A stretch of 37,691 nucleotides of DNA from Actinomycetota bacterium (lineage in GTDB: Bacteria; Actinomycetota; Actinomycetes; Actinomycetales; Microbacteriaceae): the NCBI GenBank assembly GCA_009699665.1, contig WLNS01000003.1, forward strand, positions 1 to 37,691. The letters are read 5' to 3'. The notes below the pieces were generated by a model. That model did not search any database and had not been told where the DNA came from. It saw only the letters and a list, made by a program, of their open reading frames with translations. How positions within the stretch are numbered: the stretch's first letter is position 1; every line of letters starts with the position of its first letter. Below are positions 17,923-27,516 of this stretch, one piece after another. The position numbers and the translations under genes are program-made.

Positions 17923-18642
17923 ATGGCTCACGAAAAAGACAACCACGTTGTGGGAGAAAGCCGCACGCAGTTTGGCAAGGGCTTTGCCCGTCGTCTGCGC
18001 GCTGCCGGCAAGATTCCCGCAGTGATTTACGGTCACGGAGCGCCCGTGCGCCACGTCGCCCTTCCCGCCCACCAGATTGGTCTGATTATCCGCAAGAAGA
18101 ACGCGGTCATCGAACTCACTGTTGATGGCAAAGAAGAACTCGTTCTGGTGAAAGACGTGCAGAAGGACCCGGTTCACCAGATCATCGAGCACATGGATCT
18201 TGTCGAGGTACGCAAGGGCGAGAAGGTGCTTGTGGATGTTCCGCTTCACGTTGTGGGCACCCAGCAGTCCGGTGCTGTTCTCGAGTTGGACGTCAAGTCC
18301 ATCGCCGTCGAGGCCGAGGCCACGCATATCCCCGAGTACCTCGAGGTCAGTGTCGACGGCGCAGAGCCCGGATTCAAGATCACGATTGGTGAGGTTGCAC
18401 TTCCCGAGGGCGTGACCCTGACCGGTGACCCCGAGGGTGTCGTGGTGCACGTGCACTCGCCCAGCGCTCAGGATATGGCCGAGACCGAAGGCGAGTTGGC
18501 GGCAGAACTTGCCGACGATGCTGCCCACGCCGACCACAAAGACGAGATGCACCAGAACCAGCACGATTCTGAAAAGGCTGCGGCCGCTGCCGACGCCGAT
18601 CTTTCGGGCGCCACAGCCGAAGCCGAAAAGTCCGTGGAGTAA
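17923..18642 (+). CDS. rplY: 50S ribosomal protein bL25 (CTC/TL5 long form)
   Basis: SRTQFGKGFARRLRAAGKIPAVIYGHG, VLVDVPLHVVGT, HIPEYLEVSVDG; acidic/Ala-rich tail; SD AGGAGG at 17911. Confidence 0.95.
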   Translation: MAHEKDNHVVGESRTQFGKGFARRLRAAGKIPAVIYGHGAPVRHVALPAHQIGLIIRKKNAVIELTVDGKEELVLVKDVQKDPVHQIIEHMDLVEVRKGEKVLVDVPLHVVGTQQSGAVLELDVKSIAVEAEATHIPEYLEVSVDGAEPGFKITIGEVALPEGVTLTGDPEGVVVHVHSPSAQDMAETEGELAAELADDAAHADHKDEMHQNQHDSEKAAAAADADLSGATAEAEKSVE

Positions 18643-18645
18643 GAG

Positions 18646-19230
18646 CTGTCTGCTGACGTATGGCTGGTAGTCGGGCTCGGTAACCCCGGGCCCGACTATG
18701 CCGGCCATCGTCACAATGTCGGGCAGATGGTGCTTGACACGCTGGCTCACTCCGTGCCGGTGACCTTCACGAAGCACAAGTCGCAGGCGACCGTCGCCGT
18801 AACGCGTTTTCAGTCCGCCCCCGACAAGGTCATTCTGGCGAAGCCCGCGTGCTTTATGAATCTTTCGGGCAAACCCGTGGCGGCGCTGGCGAAGTTCTAT
18901 TCCGTTGAGCCCGAGCGTATCGTCGTCGTGTACGACGATCTCGATATTCCGTTCGATGACGTGCGCATCAAGTTCGCGGGCGGTCACGGTGGCCACAACG
19001 GTCTGCGCGACATCATGGCGGCGCTGGGCACCCCAGACTTCGTGCGGGTTCGGGTGGGCATTGGTCGTCCGCCCGGGCGTCAAGATGCCGCCGAGTTTGT
19101 GCTGCGCGACTTTGCCCGCGCCGAGCGCACGGTCTTGCCGCATGTGCTCGCGCGAGCGGCCGATGCCGTCACCGAAATCGTCAACTCCGGCTATCTTGCC
19201 GCGCAACAGGTGATCAACGCCCCCGCCTAG
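18646..19230 (+). CDS. pth: Peptidyl-tRNA hydrolase, apparent CTG start
   Basis: In-frame translation from CTG 18646: (M)[34 protein letters not shown]..., with [34 protein letters not shown]. The ORF-track start at 18727 drops the GLGNPG and RHN motifs. Confidence 0.87.
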   Translation: MSADVWLVVGLGNPGPDYAGHRHNVGQMVLDTLAHSVPVTFTKHKSQATVAVTRFQSAPDKVILAKPACFMNLSGKPVAALAKFYSVEPERIVVVYDDLDIPFDDVRIKFAGGHGGHNGLRDIMAALGTPDFVRVRVGIGRPPGRQDAAEFVLRDFARAERTVLPHVLARAADAVTEIVNSGYLAAQQVINAPA

Positions 19231-19239
19231 ACTTGCCAC

Positions 19240-22200
19240 GTGTTATTTCACGGGCTTCCGCGCGCCATCATGCGCTCGGCGTCTGTGGCGCAAGCGGTCC
19301 GTCAGACCATAGAGCGCGGTGACGTGGCATGCCAGTTATCTCTTCCCGAGGGCCTGAACGCCCCGCTGTTGGCCGCCCTGCTGACCGAACGCATCACCGG
19401 TGAACATGGCGCATGTCTCGTGCTGATTACGGCCACGGGTCGCGAGTCCGAGTCGGTCGCTTCGGCTCTGGTGTCGATGCTGCCCGATGTCGACGTGTGC
19501 GACTTTCCCGCGTGGGAGACGCTTCCACACGAACGGCTGAGCCCAACCGCCGAGATCGTGGGTGCACGGCTGCGCACGCTGCGCCGCATGGCTGAGGGCT
19601 CGACGCATCGCCCGCTGATCGTCACCACGTCGGTGCGTGGCGTTTTGCAACCGATTGCCGCCAATGTGCTCTCGGTCGACACCGTGACGCTCACGCAGGG
19701 GGTGAGCGGCTATGACCTGCGTGACCTGAGTTCGCGACTGGTTGACCTTGCCTACACCCGGGTTGACATGGTGGGTCGTCGCGGCGAGTTTGCCGTGCGC
19801 GGCGGCATTCTTGACGTCTTCCCGCCGGATGCGGCTCACCCGGTTCGCGTCGATTTCTTTGGTGATGAGGTTGAGTCGCTGACGCCCTTTAGCGTGGCCG
19901 ACCAGCGCTCGCTTGACGAGCACATCACGCAGGTCGAGCTGGCCCCCAGTCGTGAGCTTCTGCTCACGCCATCAGTTCGCCAGCGAGCCCGCGAGATGAT
20001 GGGCGAGTTTCCGAATATCGCGGGCATGCTCGAGAAAATCGCGGAGGGTATTCCGGTCGAGGGAATGGAGTCACTCACTCCGGCCCTGGTTGACCGCCTG
20101 GTTCCCCTCACGCATTTCGCCCCGCCGGGCACGGCGGTGGCTGTGCTCTCACCCGAGCGGGTGCGCACCCGAGCGGCCAACGTAGCCCAAACGAATACGG
20201 AATTTCTTGACGCTGCCTGGCACGCGGCCTCGGTCGGCGCCTCGGCACCCATCGATCTCAGTGCCGGTGACTTCTTGGATCTCGATGACCTGCGGTCAGG
20301 CTTCGGGGGACCGTGGTGGTCGCTTTCGTCATTCACGTCGGGCGACGACTCAGAAATTTGCCTCAGCGCCGAGCCCGTGCCCTCAACAGCGGGCGACATT
20401 GATGCCATGGTGACACACATCGGCGCGCGCCAGGCGGCCGGATGGTCAATCGTCGTGGCCACTCAGGGCATGGGGCTGGCCGAACGCGCTGGCCAGTTGC
20501 TGGCCGAGCACGACATCGGCTCGCGCGTGGTTGAGGCCTTCCCCGATGAGCTTGAGGCCGGTGTGATCTACCTGACTCACGGCACGTTGGAGCATGGATT
20601 CCAACTTCCCGACATCGCCTGTGAAGTTATTGTTGAGGCCGAGTTCTATGGCCGTTCGGCCACCTACGACGCGCGGGCGCCCCGAAAGTTGGCCACGCGA
20701 CGACGCACCGTGGTCGATCCTCTGCAACTTGAATCGGGCGACATCGTGGTGCACGAGACACACGGCATTGGTCGATTCGTCGAATTGGTGCAGCGCGAGG
20801 TGTCGTCGGGCGGGCGCAATCCGGTCAAAACCCAGCGCGAGTACCTGCTGATTGAATACGCACCGAGCAAACGCGGCTTCCCCGGCGACAAGCTGTATGT
20901 GCCCACCGACCAGTTGGATCAGATCACCCGCTATGTGGGTGGTGAAGCACCGGCACTCTCAAAGATGGGCGGCAGCGACTGGTCGACCGCGAAGTCGCGC
21001 GCACGACGGGCCGTTCGCGACATCGCCGTGGAATTGGTGAAGCTCTATTCGGCGCGCCAGTCGAGCAGAGGGCACGCTTTTGCGCCGGACACCCCGTGGC
21101 AGCGCGAACTCGAAGAAGCTTTTCCCTTTGCCGAAACGCCCGATCAGCTCACGACTATCGACGAAGTCAAGGCCGACATGGAGAGTCCCATTCCCATGGA
21201 TCGCCTGCTCTCGGGCGACGTTGGTTTTGGCAAGACCGAGGTCGCGGTTCGCGCTGCGTTCAAGGCGGTTCAAGACAGCAAGCAGGTGGCCATTCTTGTG
21301 CCGACGACCCTCTTGGTTCGGCAGCACATGGAAACCTTCAACGAACGATTCGCCGGATTTCCCCTTCAGGTTCGCGCGCTGAGCCGTTTTCAGTCTGACA
21401 AAGAGGCGCGCGAAACCAAGCAGGGTCTCGCTGAAGGCTCCGTGGATGTGGTCATTGGCACACACCGCATCTTGGCCGATGGCATGGTCTTCAAGGATTT
21501 AGGCCTCGTCGTGATTGACGAGGAACAACGCTTCGGCGTCGAACACAAAGAGGCGCTCAAGAAACTCAAGAACAATGTCGATGTGCTGGCCATGAGTGCG
21601 ACGCCGATTCCGCGCACCCTCGAAATGGCCGTCACGGGTATTCGTGAAATGTCGACACTGGCAACACCGCCGGAAGACCGCCATCCCATCCTCACTTTTG
21701 TGGGGCCCTATTCCGAAAAGCAAGTGGCGGCGGCGATTCGGCGCGAGCTCTTGCGCGAGGGTCAGGTCTTTGTCGTGCACAATCGGGTCTCGAGCATTTC
21801 GGGTGCGGCCGCGAAAATCGCCGAACTTGTTCCCGAAGCACGCGTTGCCGTTGCACACGGTCAGATGTCTGAGGCCAATCTTGAGCGCGTCATCGTCGAT
21901 TTTTGGGAACGCAAATTCGATGTTCTAGTGACCACGACCATCATCGAGACGGGCCTTGACATCGCGAACGCTAACACGCTGATCATTGACCGAGCGGAAA
22001 AATTTGGTTTGAGCCAATTGCACCAGTTGCGCGGACGCGTGGGCCGGGGCCGCGAGCGTGCCTACGCCTACCTCTTCTGTGACCCCGACAAGCCCCTGAC
22101 CGAGACTGCTCACGACCGACTCAATGCGTTGGCCGCGAACAATGAACTCGGATCCGGAACGCAGATCGCGTTGAAAGACCTCGAGATACGTGGCGCCGGA

Positions 22201-22788
22201 AACCTGCTGGGTGGCGAGCAATCTGGCCATATCGCGGGCGTGGGCTTCGACCTTTACCTGCGCATGATTGGCGAGGCTGTCTCGGCCTTCCGTGGCGACG
22301 TCGTTGAGGGTCAGACCGAACTTCGACTCGAGATTCCGGTTGACGCGCGCATTCCCGAGGACTACGTCGATAGCGAGCGTCTGCGCCTCGAGGCGTACCA
22401 AAAGCTGTCGGTGGCAAGTTCACCCACGTCGACGCCCGATCAGCTCGATCTCGTTCGCGCTGAACTCGTCGACCGCTACGGAGAGCTTCCCCCGCCGGTC
22501 CAGACCCTCTTTCGGGTCTCGGCACTTCGTCGCCGGGCCTACCTTTCGGGTCTGTCAGAGGTGATTGTGATGGGCGCCAATCTGCGCATCACGCCCCTCG
22601 ACTTGGCAGACTCGCGACAGATTCGTCTGACCCGCCTATATCCCGGTGCAAAGTATGCTCCGGCCCATCGTGTGGTGACCGTTCCGCTTCCGACGGACGG
22701 TCGTGAACTGGTCGACTGGCTCAGCGAGGTGCTCGATGCGCTCTTACCGGTCGCGCAAGCGGCGTCGAGCGAGACCGGCGCGCACTGA
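19240..22788 (+). CDS. mfd: Transcription-repair coupling factor Mfd
   Basis: UvrB-like N-terminus, RNAP-interaction region, GDVGFGKTEVA Walker A, VIDEEQRFG DEEQ box, TTIIETGLDIANANTLIID, QLHQLRGRVGRGRERAYAYL. Confidence 0.96.
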   Translation: MLFHGLPRAIMRSASVAQAVRQTIERGDVACQLSLPEGLNAPLLAALLTERITGEHGACLVLITATGRESESVASALVSMLPDVDVCDFPAWETLPHERLSPTAEIVGARLRTLRRMAEGSTHRPLIVTTSVRGVLQPIAANVLSVDTVTLTQGVSGYDLRDLSSRLVDLAYTRVDMVGRRGEFAVRGGILDVFPPDAAHPVRVDFFGDEVESLTPFSVADQRSLDEHITQVELAPSRELLLTPSVRQRAREMMGEFPNIAGMLEKIAEGIPVEGMESLTPALVDRLVPLTHFAPPGTAVAVLSPERVRTRAANVAQTNTEFLDAAWHAASVGASAPIDLSAGDFLDLDDLRSGFGGPWWSLSSFTSGDDSEICLSAEPVPSTAGDIDAMVTHIGARQAAGWSIVVATQGMGLAERAGQLLAEHDIGSRVVEAFPDELEAGVIYLTHGTLEHGFQLPDIACEVIVEAEFYGRSATYDARAPRKLATRRRTVVDPLQLESGDIVVHETHGIGRFVELVQREVSSGGRNPVKTQREYLLIEYAPSKRGFPGDKLYVPTDQLDQITRYVGGEAPALSKMGGSDWSTAKSRARRAVRDIAVELVKLYSARQSSRGHAFAPDTPWQRELEEAFPFAETPDQLTTIDEVKADMESPIPMDRLLSGDVGFGKTEVAVRAAFKAVQDSKQVAILVPTTLLVRQHMETFNERFAGFPLQVRALSRFQSDKEARETKQGLAEGSVDVVIGTHRILADGMVFKDLGLVVIDEEQRFGVEHKEALKKLKNNVDVLAMSATPIPRTLEMAVTGIREMSTLATPPEDRHPILTFVGPYSEKQVAAAIRRELLREGQVFVVHNRVSSISGAAAKIAELVPEARVAVAHGQMSEANLERVIVDFWERKFDVLVTTTIIETGLDIANANTLIIDRAEKFGLSQLHQLRGRVGRGRERAYAYLFCDPDKPLTETAHDRLNALAANNELGSGTQIALKDLEIRGAGNLLGGEQSGHIAGVGFDLYLRMIGEAVSAFRGDVVEGQTELRLEIPVDARIPEDYVDSERLRLEAYQKLSVASSPTSTPDQLDLVRAELVDRYGELPPPVQTLFRVSALRRRAYLSGLSEVIVMGANLRITPLDLADSRQIRLTRLYPGAKYAPAHRVVTVPLPTDGRELVDWLSEVLDALLPVAQAASSETGAH

Positions 22789-23901
22789 CACGAACGTGCC
22801 GCCAATGATGATGCTCACGGCCGACCCCGACAAAACGGCAAGAACGCCCTGAGCTCGAAGCTCGCTGTTGTCAGCAAAGACGAGCTCGTTCATCAGCAGT
22901 GACACCGTGAAGCCAATGCCGGCCACGAGGGCGACGGTGGCGAGGTCCCAGCCGCGAACGCCCGTACCCTTGCGACCGGCGAGAGCGATAAGGGACCCCG
23001 CGGCCATAATTCCCACAAACTTACCCACCGGAAGGGCGATGCCGATTCCCCAAAACGCGGGAGAGAGGTCATCAAGGCTCACCGCAGGGAACGGAACGAG
23101 GGCGGCCACGAACGCAAATACCGGGAGGATGACAGCATTGTTGACTGGTACGAGTGCGTGGGCAATCTTTGCCGAGACCTTGGGGCTCATGAATAATCCC
23201 AGGGCAACGCCGGCGATGGTGCCGTGCACCCCAGAGACCACAACGAGGTACCACGTCAGGGCGGCGAGCACCGCGAGCACCGCATAGCGAACCGCACGTG
23301 GTCCGCGGCTCGCGCTGACGATACACGCGGCAATGACGGCCATGGCGGCGCCGATCAGCGCCCCCAGGTTCAGGCCGTGGGAGAAAAACAGGGCGATGAT
23401 CAGAATGGCCACAAGGTCGTCGAGCACGGCGAGGGCAAGCAGAAAGGCTCGAATGCGCGTCGGCAGTCCGCGTCCCACGAGAGCAACCAGGCCGAGCGCG
23501 AAGGCAATGTCTGTTGCCGTGGCGATGGGCCAGCCGCCGGGCGCGACGGGTCCCGCAATCGCCAGATAAAGTGCGATCGGAACGATCACTCCGCCGAGCG
23601 CGGCCACCGCGGGGGCCACGGCCTTGTGCCACGTGTTGAGATCGCCACGCGTGAGTTCGAACCTGAGCTCAACCGCAATAATGAAAAAGAAGACGGCGAG
23701 CAAACCGTCGGTCACCCAGTGGGCGATGCTGAGATCGAGCCCGATGGAGGCCCATCCCAGATGGCCTTGTGCAAGCGAGATGAGGCCGGGCCCCGCAACC
23801 GAATTGGCAACAATGAGGCCCAGGGTCGCCGCGGCCGCGAGCGCAATCGCGGCATAGCGGTCCGAACGGAACACGTGAATCACGCGACGTTCGGTGGCCA
23901 T
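22744..23901 (-). CDS. nhaA: Na+/H+ antiporter NhaA
   Basis: Multi-TM protein with FFFIIAVELRFELTRGDL, PIATATDIAFALGLVALVGRGLP, AVLDDLVAILIIALF characteristic of NhaA. Confidence 0.94.
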   Translation of the reverse strand: MATERRVIHVFRSDRYAAIALAAAATLGLIVANSVAGPGLISLAQGHLGWASIGLDLSIAHWVTDGLLAVFFFIIAVELRFELTRGDLNTWHKAVAPAVAALGGVIVPIALYLAIAGPVAPGGWPIATATDIAFALGLVALVGRGLPTRIRAFLLALAVLDDLVAILIIALFFSHGLNLGALIGAAMAVIAACIVSASRGPRAVRYAVLAVLAALTWYLVVVSGVHGTIAGVALGLFMSPKVSAKIAHALVPVNNAVILPVFAFVAALVPFPAVSLDDLSPAFWGIGIALPVGKFVGIMAAGSLIALAGRKGTGVRGWDLATVALVAGIGFTVSLLMNELVFADNSELRAQGVLAVLSGSAVSIIIGGTFVSVRAGLARRRLRDR

Positions 23902-23911
23902 GCGCCCCAGC

Positions 23912-25351
23912 CTACCGAGGCGCTTTGTCGTGTCGTTCGAGGAAGTCGTAGACCTCGGTTTGATCCACTCCGGGAAACGTGCCGGTCGGTAACGGCGAGA
24001 GTACGTAGGGGTTCATGCGTGCGCTGGGCCACGCCTTGCCTGCCCAGCGGTTGCGCAGGTGGTCACTCGGCGTATTGCAGCACGCGGCATCCGGACACGT
24101 AGACGACTGCCGGTAGGCCGTGTCGCGGCCGCGGAACCATTGCGCGTCTTCAAACGCCACCCCGATGCTGATGGCGAATTCTTCGTTGGTGGTGTGCCCG
24201 GTTTGTGTGGCGTCCCAAAATGTTCCGGCCGGCGTGTCGGTGTACTGATAAAACTCGGTGCTGCGATTGGTGCGGGTGAAGGCGATCCGGGAGGGCCATT
24301 TGCGACAGATGGACTGGCCCTCGATGGTTCCGTGCGAATCCGTGGGGATGGGCAGGCCATCGTTCTCGTAACCGCGGAAGAGGCCGCCGTCATCGTTGAC
24401 GCGCAAGAAGTGCACCGAGAGATCGAGGTGGCTGGTTGCGAGGTTCGTAAATCGCAGGGCCGCGGCTTCGTGCGTGACACCGAAGGCATCGCGAAAATCT
24501 TCGATGGCGATGTTGCGGTCTGTTTTTGCCTCACGCAGAAAAGTCACGGAGGGTTCCCGGGGGAGCAGGCACGCGCAGGCAAAATAGTTAATCTCAAGCC
24601 GCTGCTTCAGAAACTCGGCGTAGTTCTCGGGCCGTTCGTGGCCCAAGAGTCTGTGGGCGATGGCTTGCAGCGCCATGGCGCGCAGACCGTGTCCCCCGGG
24701 AATTGACGCGGGCGGAATGTAGATGCGCCCATTCTCGAGATCGGTCACACTGCGGGCAGAACTCGGCAGATCGTCGACATAGATCAGAGTGAAACCGGTG
24801 AGCTCGGCCATTTCGGCAACCGTGCGGTGCATCAGGGCTCCGGAGGTGTGGCCCGCGCGTTTCACCAGGTCTTCGGCCAGCTCATCGAGTTCGGGCATGT
24901 AGTTGGTGTTCTCTCGTTGCACCCGCTGAAGCGCCGTGTTGGCGCGCCGAGCCTCTTCGGGTGTGGCGATGGCTTCCCGGGACCGTCGATCGATCTCTCG
25001 ACTGAGGCCCACAATCATCTCGAGGGCTTCGTCTGGCAGTGACTTGCTGCTGCGCAGCGCGGGCAGATTCATCGACGTGAAGAGCTCTGTGTGCTGCAGG
25101 CGCCCCAACTCGATTTCAAGCTCGGATCGGCGGTCGGGCGCTTCGGCGCTGAGCAGCTCAGCCAGCGGCACACCAAGATGTTCGGCCATTGCGTTGAGGG
25201 CCGAGAGCTTAGGTTCACGTCGGCCATTTTCCATCTGCGACAACTGACTCGGCAGCAGGCCGACGGCTATACCGAGTTGTTCCAGGGTCAGGCCCGCTTG
25301 CGAGCGAAAATATCGGATGCGCTTACCCAGAATCAGCAAATCATTCGCCAT
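23912..25351 (-). CDS. HTH/ImmA-IrrE-like transcriptional regulator, RamB/ScfR family
   Basis: N-terminal Xre HTH (GKRIRYFRSQAGLTLEQLGIAVGLLPSQLSQMENGRREPKLSALNAMAEHL), central degenerate ImmA/IrrE-like domain, Cys-containing C-terminal domain. ATG at 25351 (MANDLLILG). Confidence 0.85.
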   Translation of the reverse strand: MANDLLILGKRIRYFRSQAGLTLEQLGIAVGLLPSQLSQMENGRREPKLSALNAMAEHLGVPLAELLSAEAPDRRSELEIELGRLQHTELFTSMNLPALRSSKSLPDEALEMIVGLSREIDRRSREAIATPEEARRANTALQRVQRENTNYMPELDELAEDLVKRAGHTSGALMHRTVAEMAELTGFTLIYVDDLPSSARSVTDLENGRIYIPPASIPGGHGLRAMALQAIAHRLLGHERPENYAEFLKQRLEINYFACACLLPREPSVTFLREAKTDRNIAIEDFRDAFGVTHEAAALRFTNLATSHLDLSVHFLRVNDDGGLFRGYENDGLPIPTDSHGTIEGQSICRKWPSRIAFTRTNRSTEFYQYTDTPAGTFWDATQTGHTTNEEFAISIGVAFEDAQWFRGRDTAYRQSSTCPDAACCNTPSDHLRNRWAGKAWPSARMNPYVLSPLPTGTFPGVDQTEVYDFLERHDKAPR

Positions 25352-25496
25352 ATCTTCACAATACGTGAAAAAAGACGATTCTTTATTCAATGGGGGACGC
25401 TAGTTGGGCGGTAATACCCCTCAGTATTGAAATACAGCAGAGATTCACGCCCGAGACGGCATCGCTGGATGAGACGAACGAGACAAGGGACTTCTG

Positions 25497-27353
25497 ATGA
25501 CTGCCACACCCGCCACTCCCGTAAGAGATGTTCCCATTGCTGCCGGCGTGAATGCACCTGCTTTCGTCACCAACCAAAGTCTGCTGACGTGGGTGGGCGA
25601 GATTGCCGCGCTGACCAAGCCCGAGCGCATTCACTGGTGCGACGGCTCGCAGCAGGAGTGGTACGAGCTCACGCGTGACCTGATCGCCCAGGGCGTTTTG
25701 ATTCCCCTGAATCCCGACGTGCGCCCCGATAGTTTTCTCGTGCGTTCCGATCCCGACGATGTTGCCCGCGTCGAAGACCGCACCTTTATTTGTTCACTCA
25801 AGAAAGAGGATGCGGGGCCCACCAACAACTGGCGTGATCCGGCCGGAATGCTTGACGAACTGCGTGGCCTCTTCGATGGCAGCATGCGGGGCCGCACCAT
25901 GTATGTCGTTCCCTTCTCGATGGGCCCGCTTGGTGGTCCCATCTCGCAGTTGGGCGTGCAGGTGACCGATTCGCCTTACGCGGTGTTGAACATGCGCATC
26001 ATGACCCGCATGGGAACAGACGCGCTCAAGCTCATCGGCGAAAAGACGCCATGGGTGCCCGCCGTGCACTCCGTTGGCTACCCTCTCGTCGATAGTGCGG
26101 GCAAGCGCACCGATGACATCGCGTGGCCGAGCAACCTGACCAAGTACATCTGCCACTTCCCCGAGTCGCGAGAAATTTGGTCGTACGGATCGGGCTACGG
26201 CGGCAATGCGCTGCTGTCGAAGAAGTGCTTCAGTCTGCGGATCGGCTCGTACATGGGTCGTCAAGAGGGCTGGCTGGCCGAGCACATGCTTATTCTCAAG
26301 CTCACCTCGCCCGAGGGAAAGACATACCACGTGGCAGCGGCGTTCCCGTCGGCCTGTGGCAAGACCAACCTGGCGATGATCACCCCGACCCTTCCCGGCT
26401 GGACCGCCGAAACCATCGGCGACGATATCGCATGGCTGCGCCCCGGCGCGGACGGTCGGCTCTATGCCATCAACCCCGAGGCAGGCTTCTTTGGCGTGGC
26501 GCCGGGTACCGGCGAGAAGACCAACCCGGTTGCCATGCACACCATCTGGGGAAACACAATCTTCACAAACGTGGCCCTCACCGACGAGGGTGACGTCTGG
26601 TGGGAGGGTATGACCGAGCAGGTTCCCGCTCATCTCGTTGACTGGCGCGGAGACGACTGGACGCCCGAATCCGGACGCCTCGCTGCACACGCCAACTCGC
26701 GCTTCACCGTGCCCATTCAACAGTGCCCCACGCTGTCGGATGAATGGTTCGAGAGCGACGGGGTGCCTCTCGACGCGATTATCTTTGGCGGTCGTCGGGC
26801 CACCAACATTCCGTTGGTTGCCGAAGCCTTGGACTGGGAGCACGGTGTATTCATTGGCGCGACCGTCTCGAGTGAGCAGACGGCCGCCGCCGAGGGAACC
26901 GTGGGCGAACTGCGCCGCGACCCCTTTGCCATGCTGCCGTTCTGCGGTTACAACATGGCCGACTATTGGCAGCACTGGCTCGACATGGGCGTAAAGCTCG
27001 GAGCCAATGCGCCCAAGATTTATCAGGTGAACTGGTTCCGCAAAGATGACGCGGGCCACTTTCTGTGGCCAGGATTCGGCGAGAACTCGCGCGTTCTTGA
27101 GTGGATTTGTCGCCGCATAGACGGTGAGGTCGAGGTCAATGAGCTTCCCGTGGGACGCGTTCCGGCCGCGGGGTCGCTCAACATCGACGGCTTGGATGTG
27201 ACAACCGACGACATGGCTCAACTCTTCGCGGTCGACACCGACATGTGGAACGCCGAGTGCGATTTGACGGAACGCTTCTTTGACCAGTTCGGAAAGCGAC
27301 TCCCCGAGGAATTGACTACTCAGCTTGCGGCACTGCGCCAGCGGTTGATGTAG
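25497..27353 (+). CDS. pckG: Phosphoenolpyruvate carboxykinase (GTP)
   Basis: [13 protein letters not shown] kinase-1a motif, [41 protein letters not shown]. Confidence 0.97.
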   Translation: MTATPATPVRDVPIAAGVNAPAFVTNQSLLTWVGEIAALTKPERIHWCDGSQQEWYELTRDLIAQGVLIPLNPDVRPDSFLVRSDPDDVARVEDRTFICSLKKEDAGPTNNWRDPAGMLDELRGLFDGSMRGRTMYVVPFSMGPLGGPISQLGVQVTDSPYAVLNMRIMTRMGTDALKLIGEKTPWVPAVHSVGYPLVDSAGKRTDDIAWPSNLTKYICHFPESREIWSYGSGYGGNALLSKKCFSLRIGSYMGRQEGWLAEHMLILKLTSPEGKTYHVAAAFPSACGKTNLAMITPTLPGWTAETIGDDIAWLRPGADGRLYAINPEAGFFGVAPGTGEKTNPVAMHTIWGNTIFTNVALTDEGDVWWEGMTEQVPAHLVDWRGDDWTPESGRLAAHANSRFTVPIQQCPTLSDEWFESDGVPLDAIIFGGRRATNIPLVAEALDWEHGVFIGATVSSEQTAAAEGTVGELRRDPFAMLPFCGYNMADYWQHWLDMGVKLGANAPKIYQVNWFRKDDAGHFLWPGFGENSRVLEWICRRIDGEVEVNELPVGRVPAAGSLNIDGLDVTTDDMAQLFAVDTDMWNAECDLTERFFDQFGKRLPEELTTQLAALRQRLM

Positions 27354-27363
27354 CTCACAGGCC

Positions 27364-27399
27364 GCGATGCCTGTCGGATCGTCTCACCGGCGGCATCGC
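27364..27399 (+). other. First of two tandem hairpins downstream of pckG
   Basis: GCGATGCC (27364-27371) / GGCATCGC (27392-27399), 8-bp perfect stem. Confidence 0.5.
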
Positions 27400-27407
27400 T
27401 TATCAAG

Positions 27408-27448
27408 AAGTGGGAGCATCCGGCTCGTCTCATCGGATGCTCCCACTT
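27408..27448 (+). terminator. Strong intrinsic-terminator-like hairpin downstream of pckG
   Basis: Perfect 15-bp stem AAGTGGGAGCATCCG (27408-27422) / CGGATGCTCCCACTT (27434-27448), 11-nt loop, followed by TCTCGTG. Confidence 0.85.
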
Positions 27449-27516
27449 TCTCGTGTAACAATGGCTCTCACGCACGAAGATAATTAGCGTTTGTGTGCTC
27501 ACCCACGGGAGGTTTC

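Noticed and set aside
18727-19230. ORF-track pth start at ATG 18727
   Set aside because: Would remove GLGNPG and RHN motifs of peptidyl-tRNA hydrolase; upstream in-frame sequence is clearly family-like.
17890-19239. 449-aa minus-strand ORF opposite rplY/pth
   Set aside because: Shadow ORF over two confidently identified genes; repetitive His/Gly/Val composition typical of antisense translation.
23224-24102. 292-aa plus-strand ORF opposite nhaA
   Set aside because: Composition (Arg/Asn/Glu/Gly-rich) matches the complement of a TM gene; no motif.
25794-27221. 475-aa minus-strand ORF opposite pckG
   Set aside because: Antisense shadow of a highly conserved gene; no family signature.
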